A stretch of DNA of 38,584 nucleotides from an uncultured Gemmatimonadota bacterium (GCA_902805735.1 CADCTW010000189.1:1-38584); one strand, 5' to 3'. Positions 22,608-30,435 are shown, numbered from the stretch's first letter. The notes: generated by a model from the sequence alone, not told the origin. Numbers and translations: made by a program.

Positions 22608-24107
22608 ATGAAAGTGCTGGTCACCGGGGGAACGGGTGTAGTGGGGAAGGCCGCCGTCGATCGCCTGCTGGCGGCGGGCCACACGGTGCGGCTCCTGTCG
22701 CGCCACGCTGAGCACGACGTGCGCCAGTGGCCCGAGGGGGTGGAGGCGCACACCGGCGACGTGACGACGGACGAGGGGGTGCGCGGCGCGGCGGAGGGGT
22801 GCGACGCGGTGCTCCACGTGGTGGGCGTGGTGGCGGAGAGCCCGCCCGAGGTGACCTTCCAGGCGGTGAACGTGGACGGCACGCGGCGCATGGCGCGCGA
22901 GGCGAAGCGGGCGGGGGCGCGGCGCTTCGTGTACGTGTCGTCGCTGGGTGCGCAGAACGGAACGTCCGGCTATCACCAGTCCAAGCTGGCGGGCGAGGAG
23001 GCGATGCGCCAGGAAGACCCGCCCGGGTGGCTGATCGTGCGCCCCGGCAACGTGTACGGCCCGGGCGACGAGGTGATCTCCACCCTGCTCAAGATGGTGC
23101 GCACCCTCCCCGCCATCCCCATGGTGGGGTGGGGCGACCAGCCCTTCCAGCCCGTGTGGCACGAGGACCTGGGCGAGGCGCTGGCCCGCGCCACCACGGC
23201 GCCCGAGCCCGTCCACCAGGTGCTGAAGCTGGCCGGGCCCGAGGTCACCACCACGGCCGAGATCCTGGGGCGGCTGGAGGTGCTCACGGACAAGCACCCG
23301 GTGCGCATCCCCGTTCCCGAGATCCTCACCCGCATGGGCGCGCGCGCGGCCGAGACGGTGGGAATCGAGCTTCCCATCAAGGAAGACCAGGTGACCATGC
23401 TGCTGGAGGGGAACCTGATCCCCCCCGGCGAGCCCAACGCGCTCACCGACGTCTTCGGCGTGCAGCCGGTGGGGATGGAGGAGGGGCTGCGGCGGCTGGT
23501 GGACACGCTTCCCGAGGCGCTCCCCTCCGACGGGACGGGGAAGCTGGAGCGCCAGCGCTACTGGGCCGACATCCGCGGGAGCCGGATGAGCCCCGCCGAG
23601 ATCTTCGAGATGCTGCGGCGCGAGTTCTACACCCTGCCCCCCGAGGGGCTGGTGAAGGTGGGGGTGGAGCCCGGCTCGCCCCTGGTGCTGGACGAGGGGG
23701 AGACGCTCACGCTTTCCCTCCCCATGCGCGGCAACATCCAGGTGCGCGTGGCCGAGGCCCGCGACGGCTCCATCACGCTGCTCACGGTGGAGGGACATCC
23801 GCTCTCCGGCGCCATCCGCTTCGTGGTGGAGGAGCGCGAGGGGGGGATCATCCGCTTCGAGATCCGCTCCTTCACCCGTGCCTCGAACCTGGTGGACCTG
23901 GTGGGGATGCGCACGGCCGGCTTCCTGGCCCAGAAGGCCAACTGGCGCGCCGTGGTGGCCAGGGTGGCCGAGCGCAGCGGTGGCGAGCCGGTGGACGGGG
24001 TGAACGACGAGAGCGGCTTCCTGGAAGAAGAGGATGCCCGGCAGGTGGAGGAGTGGGTGGACGAGGTCGCCATGCGCCTTCATCGCTCCGAAGCGCCCAG
24101 GCCCTGA
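22608..24107 (+). CDS. SDR/NmrA-like NAD(P)-binding protein fused to a DUF1990-like domain
   Basis: A 499-residue two-domain protein. Residues 1-300 are an atypical SDR: VTGGTGVVG (5-13) binds the dinucleotide, VYVSSLG precedes the YxxxK motif (Tyr122, Lys126), and VRPGNVYGPGD follows, as in NDUFA9-like reductases. Residues about 325-455 resemble DUF1990 (UPF0548): TLPPEGLVKVGV, TVEGHPLSGAIRFVVEE and IRFEIRSFTRASNLVDLVG. The domain family identification is from memory of its GHPxxGxxRF and FEIRAFSR motifs. The tail is acidic. Function is unknown; a membrane- or lipid-linked redox role is a guess. The ATG at 22608 has GGAG 7 bases upstream. Repeat A8 begins 12 bases after the stop. Confidence 0.8.
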   Translation: MKVLVTGGTGVVGKAAVDRLLAAGHTVRLLSRHAEHDVRQWPEGVEAHTGDVTTDEGVRGAAEGCDAVLHVVGVVAESPPEVTFQAVNVDGTRRMAREAKRAGARRFVYVSSLGAQNGTSGYHQSKLAGEEAMRQEDPPGWLIVRPGNVYGPGDEVISTLLKMVRTLPAIPMVGWGDQPFQPVWHEDLGEALARATTAPEPVHQVLKLAGPEVTTTAEILGRLEVLTDKHPVRIPVPEILTRMGARAAETVGIELPIKEDQVTMLLEGNLIPPGEPNALTDVFGVQPVGMEEGLRRLVDTLPEALPSDGTGKLERQRYWADIRGSRMSPAEIFEMLRREFYTLPPEGLVKVGVEPGSPLVLDEGETLTLSLPMRGNIQVRVAEARDGSITLLTVEGHPLSGAIRFVVEEREGGIIRFEIRSFTRASNLVDLVGMRTAGFLAQKANWRAVVARVAERSGGEPVDGVNDESGFLEEEDARQVEEWVDEVAMRLHRSEAPRP

Positions 24108-24118
24108 ACAGACGGGGC

Positions 24119-24182
24119 TCACACAGAGACACAGAGGCACAGAGAAAAGCATCTTTCTCTGTGCCTCTGTGTCTCTGTGTGA
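24119..24182. repeat. Palindromic repeat family A, copy A8
   Basis: Perfect 29-bp arms (24119-24147 and 24154-24182), loop AGCATC; the longest perfect copy in the window. It lies between the convergent 3' ends of the SDR-DUF1990 gene and the first small lipoprotein gene, whose stop is 3 bases away. Confidence 0.92.
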
Positions 24183-24184
24183 GA

Positions 24185-24391
24185 TCACGGGGTGGTGGTC
24201 GCTCCGCCGGCCGTGGACCCCGAGCTCGCGGTCATGGTGTCCGTGGGAGTGCCGGTGGTGGTCTGCGGTCCGGTGCTCTCGATGGTGCCGGTGGTGCCCG
24301 GCTCCACGCTGTCGCCAGCCTGCTGTTCGCCGCCGCCGCCGCACGCCGCGATCACGGCCACTGCCGGCAGGACAAGGTAACGAGCCTTCAT
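24185..24391 (-). CDS. Small Thr/Ser-rich lipoprotein (1 of 4)
   Basis: A 68-residue protein: MKARYLVLPAVAVIAAC is a lipoprotein signal with Cys17 after IAA, followed by GGGGEQQ and a Thr/Gly/Ser-rich, probably disordered tail. AGGAGG sits at ideal spacing before the ATG. The start MKAR and the ACGGGGE junction match the next two genes, pointing to tandem duplication with fast-diverging tails. No function is known. Confidence 0.72.
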   Translation of the reverse strand: MKARYLVLPAVAVIAACGGGGEQQAGDSVEPGTTGTIESTGPQTTTGTPTDTMTASSGSTAGGATTTP

Positions 24392-24419
24392 CGGTGCCTC
24401 CTGCTGGGCGAAAGAAGAT

Positions 24420-24455
24420 GGGCCCGCGCCTCCCGTGAACGGGGTGCGCGGGCCC
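24420..24455 (-). terminator. Hairpin downstream of lipoprotein gene 24477-24767
   Basis: GGGCCCGCGC (24420-24429) pairs perfectly with GCGCGGGCCC (24446-24455). Inner bases CCCGT and ACGGG extend the stem. It begins 22 bases beyond the stop. No U-tract, so termination would not be the textbook type. Confidence 0.55.
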
Positions 24456-24476
24456 AGGGTACCGCCGGGGCTGCGA

Positions 24477-24767
24477 TTACGGCTGGGTGGTGGTCCCGGC
24501 CGCGGCGCTGTCGGTGGTGGTGGTCGTCGTGGTGGTGCCGGCGGCGCCGGCGCCCATCGCGGCGCTGTCCGTGCCGGCCGCCGGGGCGGCCATCGAGGCC
24601 GAGTCCATCGGCATCGGGGCGGTGGTGGTCGCCGCCGGGTCCGTGGTGGTGGTCATCGTCGCCGCGGTGTCCGTCGCCGCGGCGTCGCCGCCCTCGCCGC
24701 CCTCGCCGCCGCCGCAGGCGGCGGTGATCACGGCCGCAGCCGCAACCGCAAGAAAACGTGCCTTCAT
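24477..24767 (-). CDS. Small Thr/Ala-rich lipoprotein (2 of 4)
   Basis: A 96-residue protein: MKARFLAVAAAAVITAAC (lipobox TAAC, Cys18), then GGGEGGEGGDAAATDTAAT and runs of Thr (up to eight), Ala and Met. The tail has almost no hydrophobic core and is likely unstructured. It shares MKARF and ACGGGEG with the gene at 24847, and the 12 bases before the ATG differ from that gene by only two bases (CCGAGGGTACTACC against CCGAGGATACCACC), including a GAGG ribosome binding site. This supports a recent duplication. Function unknown. Confidence 0.75.
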   Translation of the reverse strand: MKARFLAVAAAAVITAACGGGEGGEGGDAAATDTAATMTTTTDPAATTTAPMPMDSASMAAPAAGTDSAAMGAGAAGTTTTTTTTDSAAAGTTTQP

Positions 24768-24799
24768 GGTAGTACCCTCGGTTCGATCTCGGAAAGTGC

Positions 24800-24825
24800 G
24801 GGCCCGCGCATCATTGCGCGGACCC
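24800..24825 (-). terminator. Hairpin downstream of lipoprotein gene 24847-25122
   Basis: GGGCCCGCGCA (24800-24810), loop TCAT, TGCGCGGACCC (24815-24825): an 11-bp stem with one G-U or A-C position. Its stem sequence is nearly that of the hairpin at 24420-24455, so hairpin and gene seem to have been duplicated together. Confidence 0.55.
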
Positions 24826-24846
24826 GTCGTGCCGCCGGAAGCGATC

Positions 24847-25122
24847 TTACTGCTTGGCCGCCGCGCTGTCGGTCGTGGTGGTCGCGCCCGTCGTGGCCGC
24901 GCCCTGGGTCGTGTCCGTCGTGGTCGTGGTGGTGGTCTGCGTCACCGCGGTGTCCTGCGTCGGAACGACGACCGGCTGGCTCACGGTGTCCTGCCCGGGC
25001 ACCACGGCGGTGTCCGCGGTGGTCGTCGAGTTCTCGGCGTTGGCGCCGGCCTCGCCCTCGCCGCCGCCGCAGGCGGAGACGACGGCGGCGATCACGATCG
25101 CGGAGAAGAAGCGTGCCTTCAT
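24847..25122 (-). CDS. Small Thr-rich lipoprotein (3 of 4)
   Basis: A 91-residue protein: MKARFFSAIVIAAVVSAC (lipobox VSAC, Cys18), then GGGEGEAGANAENSTTT and a tail of Thr, Val, Gln and Asp with a run of seven Thr. It is a paralogue of the neighbours on both sides by its signal, the GGGEG junction and its leader. The tail repeats TQDT and TTTTD motifs. It is probably an anchored, disordered envelope protein; no domain is visible. Confidence 0.75.
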   Translation of the reverse strand: MKARFFSAIVIAAVVSACGGGEGEAGANAENSTTTADTAVVPGQDTVSQPVVVPTQDTAVTQTTTTTTTDTTQGAATTGATTTTDSAAAKQ

Positions 25123-25151
25123 GGTGGTATCCTCGGTCTTGGTGGTGTCCG

Positions 25152-25171
25152 GGCCGGTCCTGAGATCGGCC
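25152..25171 (-). terminator. Hairpin downstream of lipoprotein gene 25191-25541
   Basis: GGCCGGTC (25152-25159), loop CTGA, GATCGGCC (25164-25171), an 8-bp stem with one wobble position, about 20 bases beyond the stop. Position matches the hairpins after the other cluster members. Confidence 0.5.
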
Positions 25172-25190
25172 GAGCCCGCGGTGGGGCGCT

Positions 25191-25541
25191 CTACGGGTGT
25201 CCCGCGTGCGCCGCGCTGTCTTTGCCCTGCGTGGTGCTGCCCTGGGTGGTGCTCGTCGTGCTATTGCTCTGCGTCGTGCCGGCCCCGCCCGTCGCCGCCT
25301 TGGCGGCGCTGTCGGTGGTCGTGGTTACGTCCGTCGCCTGCACGATGCCCGGATCGTTCGTGGTGGATGCCCGGCCCGCCGCCACCGTGTCGACCGTCAC
25401 CTCCGGGGCCGGCGCGGCACTGATTCCGGCCGGGGTGCCGCCTTCCAGCGCGGTGCCGGTGTTCCGGTCTCCCTTGGCCGCCTCGTTGGCGCACGCGGCC
25501 GTGAAGGCCAGTGCCAGGGCGGTGAGGGCGTGAAGCTTCAT
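25191..25541 (-). CDS. Thr/Ser-rich lipoprotein (4 of 4)
   Basis: A 116-residue protein starting MKLHALTALALAFTAAC (lipobox TAAC, Cys17), then ANEAAKGDRNTGTALEGG, a VTVDTVAAG segment, and a Thr/Ser/Gln-rich tail ending DSAAHAGHP. It is less similar to the other three than they are to each other, but it has the same plan and the shared element TTTTDSAAA. The ATG at 25541 was chosen because the lipoprotein signal begins there; AGGAG lies about 10 bases upstream. It is divergent from the sensor kinase gene, so the ~200 bases between them hold both control regions. Confidence 0.75.
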   Translation of the reverse strand: MKLHALTALALAFTAACANEAAKGDRNTGTALEGGTPAGISAAPAPEVTVDTVAAGRASTTNDPGIVQATDVTTTTDSAAKAATGGAGTTQSNSTTSTTQGSTTQGKDSAAHAGHP

Positions 25542-25652
25542 TGGGCGTCGCTCCTGCTTTCGGATCGGGTCCAGAGGCCGGCGGGCGATCCCCGCTCTGG
25601 CCGGGCACACTATGGGCAACGGGTGTGCCCTGTACCGGCCCAGCGGGGCCAT

Positions 25653-25681
25653 GTGGCGGAAACCCGCGCCGTTGCTTAACT
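25653..25681 (+). promoter_or_regulatory. Candidate extended -10 promoter of the sensor kinase gene
   Basis: GTGGCG (25653-25658), a 17-base spacer, TTAACT (25676-25681) preceded by TGC. Initiation near 25688 would give a ~60-base leader. It shares GGCGGAAA-N10-TGCTTAACT exactly with the promoter at 213-241. Confidence 0.55.
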
Positions 25682-25740
25682 TTCACCGTGTGCGCCCCCC
25701 TCGCGGAGCCTGTTCGTGACCCTGTTTGCACGTCCTGGAG

Positions 25741-25776
25741 GTGTTCAGTGAACACCGTGCGCCTGTTCAGTGAACG
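25741..25776 (+). promoter_or_regulatory. Palindrome GTGTTCAGTGAACAC overlapping the kinase start codon
   Basis: A perfect 7-1-7 inverted repeat at 25741-25755, with a second partial copy CTGTTCAGTGAACG at 25763-25776. It begins at the last base of the ribosome binding site and contains the GTG start codon (25748). It could be an operator for autoregulation or an mRNA hairpin hiding the start. Confidence 0.5.
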
Positions 25777-27616
25777 AACACTGTCCGCCCGTCCGGGCGC
25801 GACGGTGCGTCGGCTTTCGCTGCGCGCCAAGGTGTTCATCCTCTTCGCGGGCGGCTCGCTGCTGATGCTGGTGCCCGCCCTCCTCCTGATCTCCGACGCG
25901 GTGGAGCGGGGGGTGTACGCCCGCGCCACGGACCAGCTGGGCGACGCGGTGGGAGAGCTGCGGCAGGACTGGGCGTTCCGCGACGAGAACCTGGCCCAGA
26001 GCGCCGCCACCCTCACCGTGGACCCGCGCGTGGCCGACGCGTGGCACGCCCGCAACCCCGCCGTCCTGCAGCGCCGCCTTCGCGAGAACCTGCAGAAGCT
26101 GACGGTGCTGGCCATCGACAGCACGGGCCACCGGCGGCTGGGCCCCTCGCTGGACGAGGGCACCCTGCGCGAGCTGTCCGGGCCCGGGGCCGCCGAGGGG
26201 ACGTGGATCGTGCTGGCGAGGGGGGAGCGCGGGCCGGTGCCGCTGCGCATGGCGGCGTCGCCGGTAACGCGGATCACGCCGCCGGACACGCTGCTGGCCT
26301 CGGACACGGTGTGGCTGGGGACGGTGGCCGTGGGGTCGCAGCTCAGCGCGGCGGGGCTGCGCAAGGACCTGCAATCCACCGGCACCGAGGTGGCGCTGCT
26401 GGTGGGCGACTCGCTCCTGGGGATGACGCTGCCGGACACCTCGCTGATGGCGGAGGTGCGCGCGCTGAAGCTGCGCGAGCTGCGGGCTTCCGTGAAGGCG
26501 GGGCCTCAGCGGGTGCTCCTGGGCGGGCTTCCGTACCTGACCACCATCGCCGACCTTCCCACGCGCGGGCTCACGGCGTCGGTGGTCCTCTTCCGCCCCG
26601 TGACGGACGAGCTGGGGATCGCGCGCGCCATCAGCCGCTCGCTGTGGGGCATTGGTGTCGCCGCGCTCCTGCTGGCGCTCCTCCTGGCGGCGCTGGTGTC
26701 GCGGATCGTGGCGCGCCCCACGCAGGCGCTGGCCGAAGCCTCCGCCCGCCTGGCGCGGGGCGACTACGCGGCGCCCCTGCCGCGCGCGTCGGACGACGAG
26801 ATCGGGCAGCTCGCGCAGGCGTTCGGCGACATGCGCGAGGCCATCTTCGCCCGCGAGCAGCGCCTGCGGAGCGCGCAGGCGGAGATGATCCACCGGGAGA
26901 AGCTGGCGGCGATGGGGCGGCTGGTGGCGCAGCTTTCCCACGAGATCAACAATCCCATCTACAACATCCAGAACTGCCTGGAGGCGCTGGAGCGCCGCGG
27001 CGACCCCCGCGACCCCAACCGCGAGTTCCTTACGCTGGCGCAGGAGGAGCTGCTGCGCATGGCGGGGCTCACCCGCCGCCTCCTGGACCAGAGCCGCCCC
27101 CTCTCGGACGCGGTGGCGCCCACGGACCTGAACGCCCTGGTGCGGCGGGTGCTGACGCTGGCGGGGGCGGAGATGGAGGGGCGGGGGATCGAGGTGGAGA
27201 CGGCGCTGGACCCCACCCTGCCGCGCGTGACGGTGCACCCGGAGGCGATCCAGCAGGTGCTGGCCAACCTGGTGTACAACGCGGGCGACGCGATGCCCGG
27301 CGGCGGCAAGCTGCGCGTGGTGACGCGGGTGGTGGACGACGCCGTGGAGGTGATCGTGGAGGACACGGGGACGGGGATCGCCGAGCACGACCTGCCGCAC
27401 ATCTTCGAGGCCTTCTACACAACCAAGCCGGGGATCGCGGGGATCGGCCTGGGCCTGTTCGTCTCCGAGGGGATCGTGCGCGGCCACCGCGGCCGTCTTT
27501 CCGTGGAAAGCGTGGTGGGGCGCGGCAGCGGCTTCACCGTGCGCCTTCCCCTGGAGACGCTGGACGAGACGCTGGCCGAAACGACGCCGGAGCTGGCCGG
27601 GGCGGCCGGGGACTGA
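25748..27616 (+). CDS. Membrane sensor histidine kinase, NtrB-like
   Basis: A 622-residue two-component sensor. TM1 is at about 28-49, an extracytoplasmic sensing region at about 50-297, TM2 at about 298-320, then a HAMP linker (RIVARPTQALAEASARLARGDY). The HisKA H-box is LSHEINNPI with His398. The ATPase domain has the N box NLVYNAGDAM (Asn511), G1 VEDTGTGI, F box IFEAFYTTK and G2 GIGLGL. All key residues are intact. The start is GTG 25748: GGAGG (25737-25741) lies 6 bases before it. The NtrC-type regulator at 27902 is its probable partner. The signal sensed is unknown; the extracytoplasmic part has no recognised domain, although its size suits a Cache-like fold. Confidence 0.93.
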   Translation: MNTVRLFSERTLSARPGATVRRLSLRAKVFILFAGGSLLMLVPALLLISDAVERGVYARATDQLGDAVGELRQDWAFRDENLAQSAATLTVDPRVADAWHARNPAVLQRRLRENLQKLTVLAIDSTGHRRLGPSLDEGTLRELSGPGAAEGTWIVLARGERGPVPLRMAASPVTRITPPDTLLASDTVWLGTVAVGSQLSAAGLRKDLQSTGTEVALLVGDSLLGMTLPDTSLMAEVRALKLRELRASVKAGPQRVLLGGLPYLTTIADLPTRGLTASVVLFRPVTDELGIARAISRSLWGIGVAALLLALLLAALVSRIVARPTQALAEASARLARGDYAAPLPRASDDEIGQLAQAFGDMREAIFAREQRLRSAQAEMIHREKLAAMGRLVAQLSHEINNPIYNIQNCLEALERRGDPRDPNREFLTLAQEELLRMAGLTRRLLDQSRPLSDAVAPTDLNALVRRVLTLAGAEMEGRGIEVETALDPTLPRVTVHPEAIQQVLANLVYNAGDAMPGGGKLRVVTRVVDDAVEVIVEDTGTGIAEHDLPHIFEAFYTTKPGIAGIGLGLFVSEGIVRGHRGRLSVESVVGRGSGFTVRLPLETLDETLAETTPELAGAAGD

Positions 27617-27670
27617 CGAACGGCGGCGGGCATGGGGTGCGCGTGCGGCACCGCGGGCGCTGAAACGCCC

Positions 27671-27750
27671 GGGGGATGAATCCCCTGGGGGATGAATCCC
27701 CTGGGGGATGAATCCCGCGGGGGATGAATCCCGCGGGGGATGAATCCCCC
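27671..27750. repeat. Five tandem 16-bp hairpin units
   Basis: Exactly five copies of GGGGGATGAATCCCNN (N = CT, CT, GC, GC, CC), 80 bases with no spacer. Each unit is itself an inverted repeat, GGGAT-GA-ATCCC. It lies in the kinase-regulator gap and is followed by the family B hairpin AGCCCGCT-GA-AGCGGGCT at 27766-27783. Copy number is likely to vary between strains. Confidence 0.9.
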
Positions 27751-27754
27751 GGCT

Positions 27755-27835
27755 GCAATACGGGAAGCCCGCTGAAGCGGGCTCGGTATCCGGACGCATG
27801 CGAGCCTGCTTCAGCGGGGGAAACATCCCCTCGCA
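27755..27835. repeat. Hairpin repeat family B, copy B2
   Basis: ACGGGAAGCCCGCTGAAGCG (27760-27779) is identical to 1292-1311 in copy B1. A second hairpin half GCCTGCTTCAGCGGGG follows. Together with the tandem units just upstream, this fills the 285-base gap between the kinase and regulator genes. Confidence 0.7.
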
Positions 27836-27901
27836 CCGCCGCGGAAACCGCGCGTTTGGGCAGGTTGAGAATCACTCGGCACCAAGCACCAAGGACTTCC
27901 G

Positions 27902-29266
27902 TTGACGACCGAAACACCGCGCATCCTGATCATCGACGACGACCGCGCTTTCCGCGTGGGGACCGGCGCGCTGCTGGCCGACGAAGGGTACGCGGTGGAC
28001 GCGGCCCCGGGGGGCGACGCGGGGCTGGAGCTGCTGCGCGGCGACCACTACGACATGGTGCTGCTGGATCTGAAGATGGAGGGGCGCACCGGGCTTTCCG
28101 TGCTGCAGGAGCTGCGCGTGAGCGGCAACGACGTGCCCGTGCTGATGCTGACCGGGTACGCCACGGTGGACAGCGCGGTGCAGGCGCTGAAGCTGGGCGC
28201 GGACGACTACCTGACCAAGCCCTGCGACAACCACGTGCTCCGCCAGAAGATCCGCACCGTGCTGGCCCGGCGAGAGCCGGTGCTGGGGGACGGCGCGCGG
28301 CGGCTGGTGGCTACCACCACCAAGATGCGCGAGGTGCTGCGCGCCATCTCGCGGGTGGCGCCCACCGAGAGCACCGTGCTGGTGCGCGGCGAGACCGGCT
28401 CCGGCAAGGAGGTCATCGCGCGCGCCCTCCACGAGGAGAGCCCGCGGCGGACCCGGGCTTTCGTGGCCGTCAACTGCTCGTCGCTGGCGGAGGGGCTGCT
28501 GGAGAGCGAGCTCTTTGGCCACGCGCGCGGCGCCTTCACCGGCGCGGTGACGGACCGAAAGGGGCTGTTCGAAGAGGCCAACGGCGGCACGCTCTTCCTG
28601 GACGAGATCGGCGACGTGTCGCCGGCGATGCAGGCCAAGCTCCTCCGCGTGCTGCAGGAGCGCGAGGTGGTGCGCGTGGGGACGTCGCGCCCCGTGGGGG
28701 TGGACGTGCGCGTGGTGGCCGCCACGCACCAGGACCTGGAGGCGATGGTGGAGGAGGGGCGCTTCCGGAAGGACCTTTACTTCCGCCTCAAGGTCTTCCA
28801 GATCCGCGTTCCCCCGCTCCGCGAGCGTCCGGACGACATCCCGGCGCTGGTGGCCGCCGCCATCGGCAAGTGGAACGAGCGCACCGACCCCTCGCGCCGC
28901 GTGGGTGGCGTCTCGGACGAGGCGATGGAGCTGCTGATGGCGTACGACTGGCCCGGCAACGTCCGCGAGCTGATGGCGGCCGCCGAGTACGCCTGCATCG
29001 TGTGCGAGAACGGCCGCATCCTCCCCTGCCACCTCCCCGAGGAGATCCGCGAGGGGATCGCTTCGTTCTCCACCGCCGACGCCCGCAAGGCCGATCCGCG
29101 CCCCGAGGCGGCCCGCCGCTACCAGGCGCCGGACTCGCAGTCCGAGCGCGAAGCGATCCGGTCCGCGCTGGAAGAGGCGAACGGGAACCGCACCAGGGCC
29201 GCTGCGTCGCTGGGGATGGGGCGAACGACGCTCTGGCAGAAGCTCAAGGAGTACGGGCTGGAATAG
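27902..29266 (+). CDS. Sigma-54-dependent response regulator, NtrC family
   Basis: A 454-residue activator. Receiver domain 1-120 has the acidic pair IDDD, phospho-acceptor Asp56 (LLDLKM), Thr84 and Lys106 (TKP). The AAA+ domain has Walker A GETGSGKE (163-170), the sigma-54-contacting loop GAFTGA (210-215, intact) and Walker B LFLDEIGD (231-238). The C-terminus is a Fis-type helix-turn-helix ([26 protein letters not shown] region). It should open promoters with sigma-54 RNA polymerase when phosphorylated, presumably by the kinase upstream. The start is TTG at 27902, with AAGGA 6 bases before it, provided by a short CACCAAG repeat. No clear sigma-54 promoter was found in the window, so its targets may lie elsewhere. 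Confidence 0.94.
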   Translation: MTTETPRILIIDDDRAFRVGTGALLADEGYAVDAAPGGDAGLELLRGDHYDMVLLDLKMEGRTGLSVLQELRVSGNDVPVLMLTGYATVDSAVQALKLGADDYLTKPCDNHVLRQKIRTVLARREPVLGDGARRLVATTTKMREVLRAISRVAPTESTVLVRGETGSGKEVIARALHEESPRRTRAFVAVNCSSLAEGLLESELFGHARGAFTGAVTDRKGLFEEANGGTLFLDEIGDVSPAMQAKLLRVLQEREVVRVGTSRPVGVDVRVVAATHQDLEAMVEEGRFRKDLYFRLKVFQIRVPPLRERPDDIPALVAAAIGKWNERTDPSRRVGGVSDEAMELLMAYDWPGNVRELMAAAEYACIVCENGRILPCHLPEEIREGIASFSTADARKADPRPEAARRYQAPDSQSEREAIRSALEEANGNRTRAAASLGMGRTTLWQKLKEYGLE

Positions 29267-29268
29267 GG

Positions 29269-29337
29269 TCACACAGAGACACAGAGACACAGAGGAACAG
29301 AGACACTTCATCTCTGTGCCTCTGTGTCTCTGTGTGA
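29269..29337. repeat. Palindromic repeat family A, copy A9
   Basis: Right arm 29311-29337 is the standard 27 bases. The left arm is longer, with an extra internal ACACAGAG unit, and has GGAACAGAGA in place of GGCACAGAGA. Loop CACTTCA region. It starts 2 bases after the regulator's stop codon. Confidence 0.87.
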
Positions 29338-29344
29338 TTCCGTT

Positions 29345-30410
29345 TTTATTCGCAGTGGAAGGGGACGTCCCCGGCGTGGCGAAGGTGTGGCGCCACGTTC
29401 CGCCCGGCTGGAGGAGGCCCGAGTCGAAGGAACGGTCCGCCGCCGTCACCGGGACGGTGAACTCGAAGCCGTAGTGAACCGCGGCTTCCCCACGCGACGA
29501 GCCCTGGAGGGTGGCGGCGTCGCACGCCAGCGCCAGGTAGCGCGTGATCTGTAACGTTCCGCCGCCCGCCATCGCCACGCGCGTCTCCCCCTGCGCCAGC
29601 GGGTCGGCGAGGATGCGCCCCGCCGCCGTCCTGCGTGAAGAGGGCGTGGCGCGCCCACAGCTCCCACTCGTTGGGGTGGCGAGGCGCAAGCTACGAGTTG
29701 GTGGCGTACTGCGCGCCGACCAGCGCGCGGTACGGGAGCCCCGCCGCCACCGTCGGGGATGTTGCCGCCCGCAGGCACCGCGGCGCCGAAGGTGACGTTG
29801 TGCGTCGCGCCCGAGATCTCCCACGTCACTGTGCCCCCCACGCCGATGGTGGCCGTCTCCGGGGTGAACGAGGTGCCCTGGCGCTGGTCCCGCCCTGCGG
29901 CGCGGTGGTGACGGTGACCGTCGCCGTCGCGTTACATCTAACGCAGCCGGCGGTGAGCGATGCCGTGACCGTGGCGCTCCCCGCCGCCACACCGGTGACC
30001 ACTCCCGTGGCGCTGACGGTGGCGCGAGATGCGTCACTGGTGACGAAGGCCGGCGCGGGGAGGCCCGTCATGGGCTGGCCGTTCTGGTCCGGCGCCGTGG
30101 CGGTCAGGGGGAGCGTCGCGCCCACCGTGAGGGTGCCGCCGGTGAGGGTGAGGGTGGTGAACGCGGGTGGGCGAGGCGTGACGGTCACGCTCGTGTTGGC
30201 GGTGCGCGTGACTCCGCCAGCGGTGAGCGTGGCCGTGATGGTGGCCGTCCCCGGGCCAATGGCGGAGACCATGCCGCCGCTGACGGTGGCGACGGCCGGG
30301 GCGCGGGTGCTCCACGCGGGTGCCGGGAGGCCCGTCATCGCCGCGCCGCCCGCGCTGACCGGGGTGGCGGAAAGCTGCAGGGTGCCGCCCGCCGTGAGAG
30401 CGGAGCGCTA
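29345..30410 (-). pseudogene. Decayed Ig-like/cupredoxin secreted protein gene
   Basis: Protein-like sequence continues on the minus strand through this region but jumps between all three frames. From 30338 down to about 29900 one frame encodes two bacterial Ig-like (BIG2-type) repeats: GGMVSAIGPGTATITATLTAGGVTRTA, then TGVVTGVAAGSATVTASLTAG. A second frame continues with FTPETATIGVGGTVTWEISG and THNVTFGAAVPAGGNIPD, a cupredoxin-like segment. A third frame encodes PYRALVGAQYATNS, and RHPNEWELWARHAL and GRILADPLAQGETRVAMAGG follow after further shifts, ending near QPGGTWRHTFATPG. At least three frameshifts are needed. The start is missing, cut near repeat C2. Sequencing indels are an alternative explanation, but so many in one gene is unlikely. 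Confidence 0.7.
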
Positions 30411-30435
30411 CAGCGTGTCGTGCGGGCGGACAGGA

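Noticed and set aside
25653..25681. Sigma-54 promoter for the kinase gene
   Set aside because: The GG and GC elements are too far apart for the required 10-base spacing; an extended -10 sigma-70 reading fits better.
27671..27750. CRISPR array
   Set aside because: The 16-bp units are directly adjacent with no spacers, and no cas genes are present.
29345..30410. One intact Ig-like protein gene using alternative starts
   Set aside because: No single frame covers the conserved blocks; at least three shifts are needed.
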